NCBI GenBank assembly: GCA_018668795.1
Contig: JABJBD010000027.1
Location: 1 to 28,548 of the forward strand
Length of the DNA stretch: 28,548 nt
Direction: 5' to 3'
Origin: Candidatus Puniceispirillum sp.
GTDB taxonomy: Bacteria; Pseudomonadota; Alphaproteobacteria; Puniceispirillales; Puniceispirillaceae
The notes beneath the pieces are model-generated. The model ran no database searches and was not told the DNA's origin. It was given only the letters and a program-made list of their open reading frames with translations. The position numbers were made by a program, and so were the translations under genes. Every line of letters begins with the position of its first letter. The first letter of the stretch is position 1. Positions 7,026 to 13,956 of this stretch are shown here, one piece after another.

Positions 7026-7763
7026 TCACGGATAGCTGACCTTATTATCTTTTGCCTTAAACTGCGCAAGAATCTGTTGGTTTTGTCCTGACAACCCTTC
7101 TAAATGGTTGGCAAGCATTGCCTGATTGGCGGATACTTGGCTAAGCACTTCGTTGCTTGCCATGCTTCGTGCCAATGAGTCCATAGCACCTTCGTTTGAT
7201 TTTGCCAGCTGGGCCATCTGTTTGGTGATTTTGCTTGTCTGACTGCCCATTTCATTGGCGATACCATTGGTAATCGCTTTGGCAAGCTTGTCATTATCAG
7301 CAGACATTTTTTCGTTACTATCACGCATACTAGCTATGACTTCGCGGTTTGAATCGATAATCGTTGTCCGCAAGGTATCAAGATCTGCAATCAGCGTTTT
7401 ATTCAACGAAACGAGCTCTTGCTGGGCTTCCAACGACACTTTTAGCTTATCCAGCGAGCTGTTCATCGTATCCACATTCTCAGCAAATACGACCAAAGCT
7501 TCACGACTTGTCGTGGTCATTGTTGTCAGATCAGACAGCGTTCTGAAATAAATAAGTGACGCGAAAATCAACGCCGCCACCGCGGCAACCATTGAACTGG
7601 CAAATATAATTGCTGTATAGCGATGAATCATCTTGATTGACCCTTCCAGTTTTTTGTTTTCACGCTTAATTTTATTAAATTCAGACGATACGTCTGTAGC
7701 AGCATCTGCTGCATCTAGCGCGATTTTGATGCTTTCCTGCACCGCATTATATTCGCTGCTCAT
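7026..7763 (-). CDS. Unknown membrane-anchored coiled-coil protein
   Basis: The 245 residues show a short charged N-terminus, one strong membrane helix (about 50-73, AIIFASSMVAAVAALIFASL), and a long heptad-like region (about 75-240) rich in Ser, Leu, Asn, Gln and Lys with no cysteine. This resembles the helical rods of chemoreceptors or motor accessory proteins, but there is no MCP signalling hairpin, so it is not a chemoreceptor. It lies 17 bases after the Cys4 small-protein gene in the post-flhB tail of the operon. Function unknown; a scaffold in membrane or periplasm near the basal body is a reasonable guess. Confidence 0.8.
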   Translation of the reverse strand: MSSEYNAVQESIKIALDAADAATDVSSEFNKIKRENKKLEGSIKMIHRYTAIIFASSMVAAVAALIFASLIYFRTLSDLTTMTTTSREALVVFAENVDTMNSSLDKLKVSLEAQQELVSLNKTLIADLDTLRTTIIDSNREVIASMRDSNEKMSADNDKLAKAITNGIANEMGSQTSKITKQMAQLAKSNEGAMDSLARSMASNEVLSQVSANQAMLANHLEGLSGQNQQILAQFKAKDNKVSYP

Positions 7764-7780
7764 AACTGTCTCCTGACGAA

Positions 7781-7999
7781 TTAGGACGAAGAACGACGCC
7801 TAACAGGCGCCTTCCTCGACTGAAAGTAAGCACATTTCATGCCAGTTGCCTCAAAAACGTGCCGTGATGGTAAAAATTGTCCCTTAAATCCGAATTTCTG
7901 GCATCCATATGGCCGACCACGCTCATGCGTGATGAAATGGAATTTGCATTCAAAGCAATTTGGCTGTTGCACGGGCTTGTCATGTTTCTTAAGCGTCAT
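7781..7999 (-). CDS. Small Cys4 (putative zinc-binding) protein, 72 aa
   Basis: The protein has a CxxC (NCFECKFHF), then PYGCQKFGFKG, then GMKCAYF: four cysteines with aromatic/basic spacing that looks like a small zinc ribbon. The tail is basic (SRKAPVRRRSSS). Similar short proteins are sometimes labelled 'uracil-DNA glycosylase' in databases; this one is far too short to be that enzyme and lacks its motifs. The start codon overlaps the preceding stop as ATGA (7996-7999), which implies translational coupling with the 73-aa membrane protein. Function unknown. Confidence 0.8.
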   Translation of the reverse strand: MTLKKHDKPVQQPNCFECKFHFITHERGRPYGCQKFGFKGQFLPSRHVFEATGMKCAYFQSRKAPVRRRSSS

Positions 8000-8217
8000 T
8001 TCTTCTGCCTCTGACCTTGATCAAACATATTGGCAATTGAAAATCTTGCCCCTCCCAGAAAGCATAGAAACGAAGCGACAAAGATCAGAATTGTTTTATA
8101 AAGGGGCTCAGCTTCATCAAGCGACGCCAGACCATGCACAAAAGCAGCAGCCGAAACACCATAGAAGCATACAGTACTTATCATCTCTCCTAAACTTCTA
8201 TGCGTACGACGTGCCAT
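7996..8217 (-). CDS. Small two-helix membrane protein, 73 aa, coupled to flhB
   Basis: Two hydrophobic segments (about residues 12-30 and 41-62) predict a hairpin in the inner membrane with basic ends (MARRTHR at the start, QGQRQKK at the end). The ATG shares one base with the flhB stop (TAATG), and its own stop overlaps the next gene as ATGA, so it is tightly coupled on both sides. No family recognised. The position right after the export-gate gene suggests a role with the export apparatus or motor, by inference only. Confidence 0.78.
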   Translation of the reverse strand: MARRTHRSLGEMISTVCFYGVSAAAFVHGLASLDEAEPLYKTILIFVASFLCFLGGARFSIANMFDQGQRQKK

Positions 8218-9374
8218 TACTCTGCATCCTTACTAATTTTACCATGCTCATCAAAACGCAGATCTTCTGGCAGATCGATATCCGGCATGCCAAGCGTTTC
8301 ACCATTATCAATGCGATAAATATAGGCCAAGGCGATGGCAACAGCATTATATAATTTTTCGCTAATTTCACTGCCAATTTCACTGGTAAAGAATAAAGCA
8401 CGAGCAAGTAGTGGGCTACGCATGATTGTAATGCTTGCATCATTTCCACGTTCGATGATTTGCTCTGCAATCCGCCCCTTACCCATAGCCAAAACCACGG
8501 GTGCGCCAGCCTCACCCGCAACATATTTAAGCGCGACGGCAAAATGTGTTGGGTTGGTGATAATAGCTGTAGCGTCTGAAACATTTTCAAGCGACTCGCG
8601 TTGCTGACTGGATGCTTGTGATTGCTCCATCTGCATGCGACGAATTTTAGCTTTAACTTCAGGTGAACCTTCGGTTTGTTTATGTTCGTCCTTCTGTTCC
8701 TGGCGGCTCATTTTGAGCTTTTTGTTATGTGAGTAGCTTTGCCATGAATAATCAATCGCAGCGATAATAAAAAGCACGACCAACATTGCCCCAAGAAGCG
8801 CGGGAAACACGTCACCCATTTTTGACATGGCACCGTTAAGGGTACCTTCAGATAAACGCAAAATACTGGGAAGCTGGCTATAGATAAGTAAGCCGGCGGT
8901 GCCAAACAAAAGCACGACTTTTAATATCGATTTTCCAAGCTCAACAAGCGATTTAGCCGAAAACATGCGCTTCATACCCGCGATGGGATCAATACGGTTA
9001 GGTTTGAATGCCAACGACTTGGGTGCAAAATTAACGCCGCCAACGGCAAGCTGCGTGAACAAAGTAACAATCATCATCGGCACGCCAATGATGATTGATA
9101 TAATGATAATCATCCAGAATGACTGTACTAGCTTGCCAAAAGCCAATGTGTCGATCTGATCGGCGTGATCCCAGCGGAATAAGGTACCCCAATGCGTCAA
9201 ACCTGCTGATGAGACTGAAGACAGTCCCATGAACAGAACAACACCCATGGCCAATGTTGTGAATACAAAGGCTTCTTTTGAAGATAATACTTGGCCATCT
9301 TCACGGGCTTTTTCGAGTTTCCGTTCGGAGGGGTCTTCGGTCTTTTCCTGCCCATCATTGGATTCTTCAGCCAT
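8217..9374 (-). CDS. flhB: Flagellar export gate / substrate-specificity switch protein FlhB
   Basis: FlhB is part of the flagellar type III export gate and switches export from rod/hook to filament proteins after self-cleavage. The protein has 385 residues. The N-terminal EKTEDPSERKLEKAREDGQV is typical, four membrane helices follow (to about residue 210), and then a charged linker leads into the cytoplasmic domain. The autocleavage motif NPTH is intact at 274-277. It overlaps the end of fliR by 8 bases. Partner of FliK, which is encoded in the same operon. Confidence 0.97.
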   Translation of the reverse strand: MAEESNDGQEKTEDPSERKLEKAREDGQVLSSKEAFVFTTLAMGVVLFMGLSSVSSAGLTHWGTLFRWDHADQIDTLAFGKLVQSFWMIIIISIIIGVPMMIVTLFTQLAVGGVNFAPKSLAFKPNRIDPIAGMKRMFSAKSLVELGKSILKVVLLFGTAGLLIYSQLPSILRLSEGTLNGAMSKMGDVFPALLGAMLVVLFIIAAIDYSWQSYSHNKKLKMSRQEQKDEHKQTEGSPEVKAKIRRMQMEQSQASSQQRESLENVSDATAIITNPTHFAVALKYVAGEAGAPVVLAMGKGRIAEQIIERGNDASITIMRSPLLARALFFTSEIGSEISEKLYNAVAIALAYIYRIDNGETLGMPDIDLPEDLRFDEHGKISKDAE

Positions 9375-10188
9375 TTGCCAAATTCTCCATCATTGTTTGC
9401 ACATCGCCAATCGCATTAAACACTAAATCTGACATGTTGCTTGAAAGGGTTCCTGCTGAAAAATACAGGACGATAAAGACGCCCAACATCGAGATTGGGA
9501 AACCAAACGAAAATAGATTTAGCTGAGGTGCCGAGCGCGTGATCACGCCAATCGACACATTGATCATAAGTAAAACGATCACAACAGGAAGCATAATGAT
9601 GGCACCGACAAAGAACATCGATCCAGCGGCACTTATACCAGCTTCAACAAGAACGCCCATATCCGGAACATGCCCAAGTGGCATAATACTGTAAGATTTA
9701 AGCATTATGCTGATAACCAGAAGATGCCCATCCAGAGACAGAAAAATGACAGTCAAAAATAAATATAATATCTGGCTGACAACGGGCGTTTGGCCACCTG
9801 TTGATGGATCAACTTGTGCGGCAAAACCAAGACCAGCTGTTGAGGCTATTTTTTCACCAGCAAGAAGTGCGCCTGCAAACCATATTGTCAAAATCAGACC
9901 GGCTGCCAAGCCTATTGTGATCTCGCTTGCCATAATCACAATGCCTGGCAAAGACGTAATGATATTGACGTCAATTGGCTGAACGTGTCCAGCGACACTC
10001 ATGGCCAACATAAAGGACATTATAATTCTTATCTGTAATGGCATCCACCGTGCGCCAAACATAGGCGACGAAATCATGAATGCGCCAATTCTGAGGCTTG
10101 CAACTAAATATTGTAGTAAGCCTGTCACAATCCACTGCAAATCCATGCCGGGCAGAGCAACCATATTTTGGGTGACAAGAGGGAGCAT
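9367..10188 (-). CDS. fliR: Flagellar export gate protein FliR
   Basis: The protein has 273 residues and is almost entirely hydrophobic, with about six membrane helices. The opening LVASLRIGAFMISSPMFGARWMP pattern and the central GLAAGLILTIWFAGALLAGEKI are typical of FliR. It forms the export gate core with FliP and FliQ. No clear ribosome-binding site precedes the first ATG, and internal ATGs at residues 9 and 15 are no better, so coupling to fliQ (8 bases upstream) may supply initiation. Its 3' end overlaps flhB. Confidence 0.95.
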   Translation of the reverse strand: MLPLVTQNMVALPGMDLQWIVTGLLQYLVASLRIGAFMISSPMFGARWMPLQIRIIMSFMLAMSVAGHVQPIDVNIITSLPGIVIMASEITIGLAAGLILTIWFAGALLAGEKIASTAGLGFAAQVDPSTGGQTPVVSQILYLFLTVIFLSLDGHLLVISIMLKSYSIMPLGHVPDMGVLVEAGISAAGSMFFVGAIIMLPVVIVLLMINVSIGVITRSAPQLNLFSFGFPISMLGVFIVLYFSAGTLSSNMSDLVFNAIGDVQTMMENLANG

Positions 10189-10196
10189 TATAACAC

Positions 10197-10463
10197 TTAA
10201 CTGATGGTAGCAATTTGATCAAAGATGAAGGCGAAATAGTCAGATAGTTGTGCCAGCATAAAGCTGGACACCAATCCAAAGGTAAGCATTACGATAACCA
10301 GTTTCGGAACAAAGCTGAGGGTTTGCTCGTTAATAGAGGTGGCGGCTTGAAAAATACCAATCAACAAACCAATTGCGAGGGCAACCCCAAGAAGGGGACC
10401 TGCGGCAATAATGATCTGCCAAAATGCAATGCGCAGAAATTCTACATTTGAGTCAAAATCCAT
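10197..10463 (-). CDS. fliQ: Flagellar export gate protein FliQ
   Basis: FliQ is a two-helix subunit of the FliPQR export gate. The frame allows an ATG at 10472, but AGGA sits right against it. The ATG three codons later (10463) has AGGA nine bases upstream and gives 88 residues, the normal FliQ length, so I chose it. Helices are about FWQIIIAAGPLLGVALAIGL and KLVIVMLTFGLVSSFML, with the conserved IFQAATSINEQTLSFVPK loop between. Confidence 0.95.
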   Translation of the reverse strand: MDFDSNVEFLRIAFWQIIIAAGPLLGVALAIGLLIGIFQAATSINEQTLSFVPKLVIVMLTFGLVSSFMLAQLSDYFAFIFDQIATIS

Positions 10464-10510
10464 AATCAGCATTCCTATTCTTTAAAGTGATAAGTAGGGC
10501 AATATCCGCG

Positions 10511-11296
10511 TTATGATCCGGAATAGGTAGCTACCAGGGAACCGACTGTCATCGCCCAGCCATCGACCAGAACGAACAATAAAAGCTTGAAAGGTAATGC
10601 AACTAGCATCGGGCTAAGCATCATCATACCTAATGACATCAAAATTGACGCAATCACCATATCGATTACCAAAAATGGCAAAAACAACAGAAAGCCAATC
10701 TGAAAAGCCGTTTTCAATTCGGATGTGATGAATGCTGGCAATAGAACTGTTAATGGCACATCTTTGGGATCTTCATAGGTTGTATCGCCAGCCATTTCAG
10801 TGAACATGACCAGATCAGTTACACGCGTATTTTGGACCAGAAAATCCTTCATAATATTGGTGCCGTCTGAAATTGCCGTTTCCATCGGCATGGTGCCATC
10901 CATATAGGGAGACAGCGCAGAGTCATTCAGCTGGGTAAATGTTGGTGCCATAATGAAGAATGTCAAAAATAGAGCAATCGCAACAAGCACCTGATTAGGT
11001 GGCGTTTGCTGAGTACCCATTGCCTGACGTAAAATTGATAAAACTATGATGATGCGCGTGAAGGAGGTCATGCCTAAAACAAGCGACGGCAACACTGTCA
11101 GCGCCGTCATTAGCGCCAATATTTGCAATGACAATGAATAGGTTGATGAGCCGTCTTCGCCACCTGTTATATTGAAGGCTGGCAGACCCGGCGGTGTGTC
11201 GCCAACAAGCTGGGCTTCAGCACCACTCATCACACCACATAATGAAAGTATAGCAATAGGCAGGGACGTTATAAGGATGCGCATGATACGGGTCAT
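10511..11296 (-). CDS. fliP: Flagellar export gate protein FliP
   Basis: The protein has 261 residues. The signal peptide is visible (hydrophobic 6-22, likely cleavage after GAEA near residue 28), as usual for FliP. Diagnostic segments include LTVLPSLVLGMTSFTRIIIVLSILRQAMG..Q.PPNQVL, then AFITSELKTAFQIGFL and the C-terminal helix ending in the Ser/Gly-rich tail. It builds the pentameric core of the export gate. The start overlaps the fliO stop (ATGA, 11293-11296) with AGGA 8 bases upstream. Confidence 0.97.
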   Translation of the reverse strand: MTRIMRILITSLPIAILSLCGVMSGAEAQLVGDTPPGLPAFNITGGEDGSSTYSLSLQILALMTALTVLPSLVLGMTSFTRIIIVLSILRQAMGTQQTPPNQVLVAIALFLTFFIMAPTFTQLNDSALSPYMDGTMPMETAISDGTNIMKDFLVQNTRVTDLVMFTEMAGDTTYEDPKDVPLTVLLPAFITSELKTAFQIGFLLFLPFLVIDMVIASILMSLGMMMLSPMLVALPFKLLLFVLVDGWAMTVGSLVATYSGS

Positions 11297-11751
11297 TCTT
11301 CTAATCCTAATTTTGGGTTACGAAGGCGCGCTTGCTTTATAGCTGCGGAAATAGGGTTTTCCTCGGCATCTAGCGTCTCAGCCTTGATTGTTTGAGACGC
11401 TGGTTTTGCTGTCGGAATCGATGGGGTGGATTTAGGTGGTTGTGTAGGCGGCGGGGCGGGTTTTTGCACCACTGGCTTTGAAGTAACTACGTTTTTGTCC
11501 AATTGGACAATTGTGCCTGGCTGCCCTTTTGCCGTAAAAATCAGAAATGTTGTGCCTGCAACATCGACAAGCCGCAAACGTTCATGCGGCGACATAGACA
11601 TTTCTTCAATGAGATGTATGCGTTTTTCTTGCTGAAACCGTTTTTTAATTCCACCACGAAATTTACGTACGATAATCAATAGCAAAAGCATTAGCGTCAG
11701 AAACGCTAGGGTAATAAGCCCCTGCTCAGTTGTTATTGTTGTCAGCGTCAT
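11293..11751 (-). CDS. fliO: Flagellar export assembly protein FliO
   Basis: FliO helps FliP assemble. The frame is open to a TTG at 11790 and an ATG at 11781, but those overlap or abut the sigma-54 promoter (11791-11806), whose predicted start is near 11780. The ATG at 11751 has GGAG seven bases upstream and is the better start, giving 152 residues. A membrane helix (about LITLAFLTLMLLLLIIV) is followed by the small FliO domain (KRIHLIEEMSMSPHERLRLVDVAGTTFLIF). A proline/threonine/lysine-rich linker then leads to a short helical tail. Confidence 0.9.
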   Translation of the reverse strand: MTLTTITTEQGLITLAFLTLMLLLLIIVRKFRGGIKKRFQQEKRIHLIEEMSMSPHERLRLVDVAGTTFLIFTAKGQPGTIVQLDKNVVTSKPVVQKPAPPPTQPPKSTPSIPTAKPASQTIKAETLDAEENPISAAIKQARLRNPKLGLEE

Positions 11752-11768
11752 AACCTGTCTCCGCCCTG

Positions 11769-11782
11769 AATGAATATTCATT
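11769..11782. repeat. 14-bp perfect palindrome at the predicted fliO transcription start
   Basis: AATGAATATTCATT is a perfect palindrome spanning the predicted start (about 11780) of the fliO promoter. It may be a binding site for an activator or repressor; unproven. Confidence 0.35.
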
Positions 11783-11790
11783 TCAAACAA

Positions 11791-11806
11791 GGCAAAGACC
11801 GTGCCA
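11791..11806 (-). promoter_or_regulatory. Sigma-54 promoter of the fliOPQR-flhB segment
   Basis: On the minus strand TGGCACGGTCTTTGCC matches TGGCACG-N4-TTGC perfectly. It lies in the 201-bp gap between fliN and fliO and is the basis for the fliO start choice. Confidence 0.85.
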
Positions 11807-11882
11807 GACGCACGTTATGACATTTATTTTATTATAAGGCGTTGTTTTTAAATGTTTTAAAAAGGTGCCAGATCAATGTTTC

Positions 11883-11901
11883 TACAGGGATGTCGCCTGT
11901 A
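11883..11901. repeat. Hairpin between fliN and the fliO promoter
   Basis: TACAGG and CCTGTA flank a 7-base loop, 52-70 bases after the fliN stop. No T-tract follows on the minus strand, so it is not a clear terminator; it could stabilise the fliN mRNA end. Confidence 0.3.
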
Positions 11902-11952
11902 TAATTACCAAAATAAGCTGGCATGGATTTATGTCGAAAAATTGACAGCGCT

Positions 11953-12291
11953 TTATAGCGTTTCCATCCGCTTTTCAGGTGCAACAATTTCAGAGAACCG
12001 AATACCAAAGCGTTCACCAACCATGACCACTTCACCTTTGGCAATCATTGTGCCATTCGCCAGAATATCAAGCGGGTCACCTGCCAAACGATCCAATTCG
12101 ATCACTGAACCTTCATTCAACCTAAGCAAATCACGGATTTTGATCTCGGCACTGCCAACTTCGACTGTCAGACTGACATCGATATTTTCAAGAACACGCA
12201 TATTTTCCATACTGATACGTTCATCAGTGGCTGCATTATTGGCAACTGGCGCTTCGGCTTCTTCAACAACATTTTCTGGTTCGTCAGACAT
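11953..12291 (-). CDS. fliN: Flagellar motor switch protein FliN
   Basis: FliN forms the bottom of the C-ring with FliM. The 112 residues comprise an acidic, Ala/Glu-rich N-terminal tail (1-25) and a SpoA domain (about 35-105) with the typical ENIDVSLTVEVGSAEIKIRDLLRLNEGSVIELDR.AG.PLDI and VMVGERFGIRFSEIV pattern (given here in pieces). AGAGAGGA lies seven bases before the ATG. It is 58 bases after fliM on the same strand. Confidence 0.96.
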   Translation of the reverse strand: MSDEPENVVEEAEAPVANNAATDERISMENMRVLENIDVSLTVEVGSAEIKIRDLLRLNEGSVIELDRLAGDPLDILANGTMIAKGEVVMVGERFGIRFSEIVAPEKRMETL

Positions 12292-12349
12292 CTAATTATC
12301 CTCTCTTAACACGGATCCAGCATGAATATGCCAGGATTTACCGCTACGA

Positions 12350-13324
12350 CTATTCAACTATGCGCGATGTCAGGTTAATGGCAGATTGCCCCCCAACTTC
12401 TCCCATTTCTCCATAATAAAAGCGACGTTCGTCCATCAAAACTTCAACACCGTCGCCAATCTGGATTGGGAACACATCACCTTCTTGCAACCGAATAAGC
12501 TTGCTCATCGACACAACTGGCTCACTCAGTTTGGCTTTCATTTTGATTGGAATATCAAGAACTGCATGTTCCATCCGGTCACGCCAACTTTGGTCATCTT
12601 CAATACGGTCTGATTGCACACGAGAGCGTAATTGTGCCGCAATAGGTTTTAGCGTCTGTAATGGATAAATCACATCGAAACTGGCGGCGTCAATGTCGGG
12701 CAACTGTACGACAAATGAGCAAATAATGACCAGGTCAGCACCATCAACAAAAGATGCAAACTGGGTGTTAACCTCACTACTTTGATGTGACAGGTTGATC
12801 TCCATCAGATCACGCCATGAGTTTTCCAAGGTTTCGTTCAGTCCGCGATTGATCAACTGAATCACGCGTTCCTCGGTAGCGGTGAATTCCGGACGACGCG
12901 ATTTGTTGCCTTCAATTTTACCGCCATAGTAGGAATTGGTCAGCACCGAAATAAATGTTGGGGCTAGCACTGTAAGCATACTGCCACGCAGTTCTTCGAT
13001 GCGGCTGATATTCAGGCTCATAAAACTGTCAATACCCGCTGCGTATTCGTCAAAGCTTTTGACTTCGGGCGGGAATGACGAGATACGCGGCTGCACTCGC
13101 AACATTGGCAAGAACACAGACCGGGCAAACCGCGCAAAACGTTCATTAATCATGCGAAGTGCATAATAGTCACCAAGGAGCGAAAGATCATCCTCGCCAA
13201 ACTTGAACGCACGGACATCTGCCATATCACCAACATCCGGGGATGCTGTTGGTGACGCGTCAGAGCCAAGCCCTTCGATAAGGGCGTTGACTTCGTCGCT
13301 ACTTAATTTACGCGTGGATGCCAC
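12350..13324 (-). CDS. fliM: Flagellar motor switch protein FliM
   Basis: FliM is the C-ring protein that receives phospho-CheY. The start is a GTG (13324) with AGGTG six bases upstream. The N-terminal LSSDEVNALIEGL (7-19) corresponds to the conserved 'LSQDEIDALL' CheY-binding segment. The middle domain (about 40-230) contains the conserved SFDEYAAGID, and a C-terminal SpoA domain (about 250-320) ends near INLTSRIVE. Length 324 is normal. It is followed by fliN and preceded by fliL. Confidence 0.97.
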   Translation of the reverse strand: MASTRKLSSDEVNALIEGLGSDASPTASPDVGDMADVRAFKFGEDDLSLLGDYYALRMINERFARFARSVFLPMLRVQPRISSFPPEVKSFDEYAAGIDSFMSLNISRIEELRGSMLTVLAPTFISVLTNSYYGGKIEGNKSRRPEFTATEERVIQLINRGLNETLENSWRDLMEINLSHQSSEVNTQFASFVDGADLVIICSFVVQLPDIDAASFDVIYPLQTLKPIAAQLRSRVQSDRIEDDQSWRDRMEHAVLDIPIKMKAKLSEPVVSMSKLIRLQEGDVFPIQIGDGVEVLMDERRFYYGEMGEVGGQSAINLTSRIVE

Positions 13325-13350
13325 GATTACACCTATTCTATGTTAGACGT

Positions 13351-13932
13351 TTATTGCAATACAAAGGATGTGAAATGTACTTCTGCCACACCCCCGAAGT
13401 CTTCGAGACTTACAAGCTTGGCATTCATCGCATCTCGCATCGCGACAGCAAGCTTTTCACGGCCTGCAATACCCTGAACATCCTCTTCGCCAAACTCACT
13501 CAGAACGCCAAGAACGACAGAACGAAGCGCAAGTTGATGCGATTCAACCATTTCCATTATGCTGTCGTCATATTGCGTTGAAACGCCCACGCCAACCTGT
13601 AGCATTTTACGCGACCCCATAAGGTTTGACGTAAAGGTACCCGGAAATTCGTAATAAATAGTCACGAAGTTTTCAACTTCGGGTGTTTCTTTAGATACAC
13701 GTTGGGCTGTTTCGTTATCGAGAGCTTCCTGTTCGGCAGCCTCAGCCTCTTGCATCTTTCGTTCTATGATTTCCTCAATCTGCTCGGACGGATCAGGTTG
13801 AGCCGCACCAAACAGCATATAGCCCCCGCCAAGGCCTGCGCCAATCAAAACAAATCCGCCTACCACGAATAAGATAATTTTTATAAGAAACCCTTTGGAC
13901 TTCTTTGGTTCATCATCATTTTCAGCCATCAT
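13351..13932 (-). CDS. fliL: Flagellar basal-body-associated protein FliL
   Basis: FliL surrounds or supports the stator. The 193 residues show a short charged N-terminus, one membrane helix (about 15-41, glycine-rich), an acidic coiled stretch (about 48-80), and the periplasmic FliL domain with FVTIYYEFPGTFTSNLMGSR and the closing VAEVHFTSFVLQ. Two adjacent ATGs exist; the second (13929) has the better 7-base distance from AAAGGA. Confidence 0.95.
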   Translation of the reverse strand: MMAENDDEPKKSKGFLIKIILFVVGGFVLIGAGLGGGYMLFGAAQPDPSEQIEEIIERKMQEAEAAEQEALDNETAQRVSKETPEVENFVTIYYEFPGTFTSNLMGSRKMLQVGVGVSTQYDDSIMEMVESHQLALRSVVLGVLSEFGEEDVQGIAGREKLAVAMRDAMNAKLVSLEDFGGVAEVHFTSFVLQ

Positions 13933-13956
13933 TCCGTCCTTTGTAGAAATCTATCA

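Noticed and set aside
7829..7844. TGGCATGAAATGTGCT on the minus strand inside the Cys4 gene, before the coiled-coil gene
   Set aside because: Spacing is right but the -12 element is GTGC and it lies within coding sequence; too weak to list as a promoter without data.
7781..7999. Uracil-DNA glycosylase label for the 72-aa Cys4 protein
   Set aside because: Far too short and lacks catalytic motifs; only the four-cysteine pattern can be supported.
11855..11870. TGGCAC on the minus strand downstream of fliN
   Set aside because: The -24 half is perfect but there is no TTGC at the -12 position (AAAA instead), so it is not a sigma-54 promoter.
12320..12333. TGGCATATTCATGC between fliM and fliN
   Set aside because: GG-to-GC spacing is one base too short for sigma-54.
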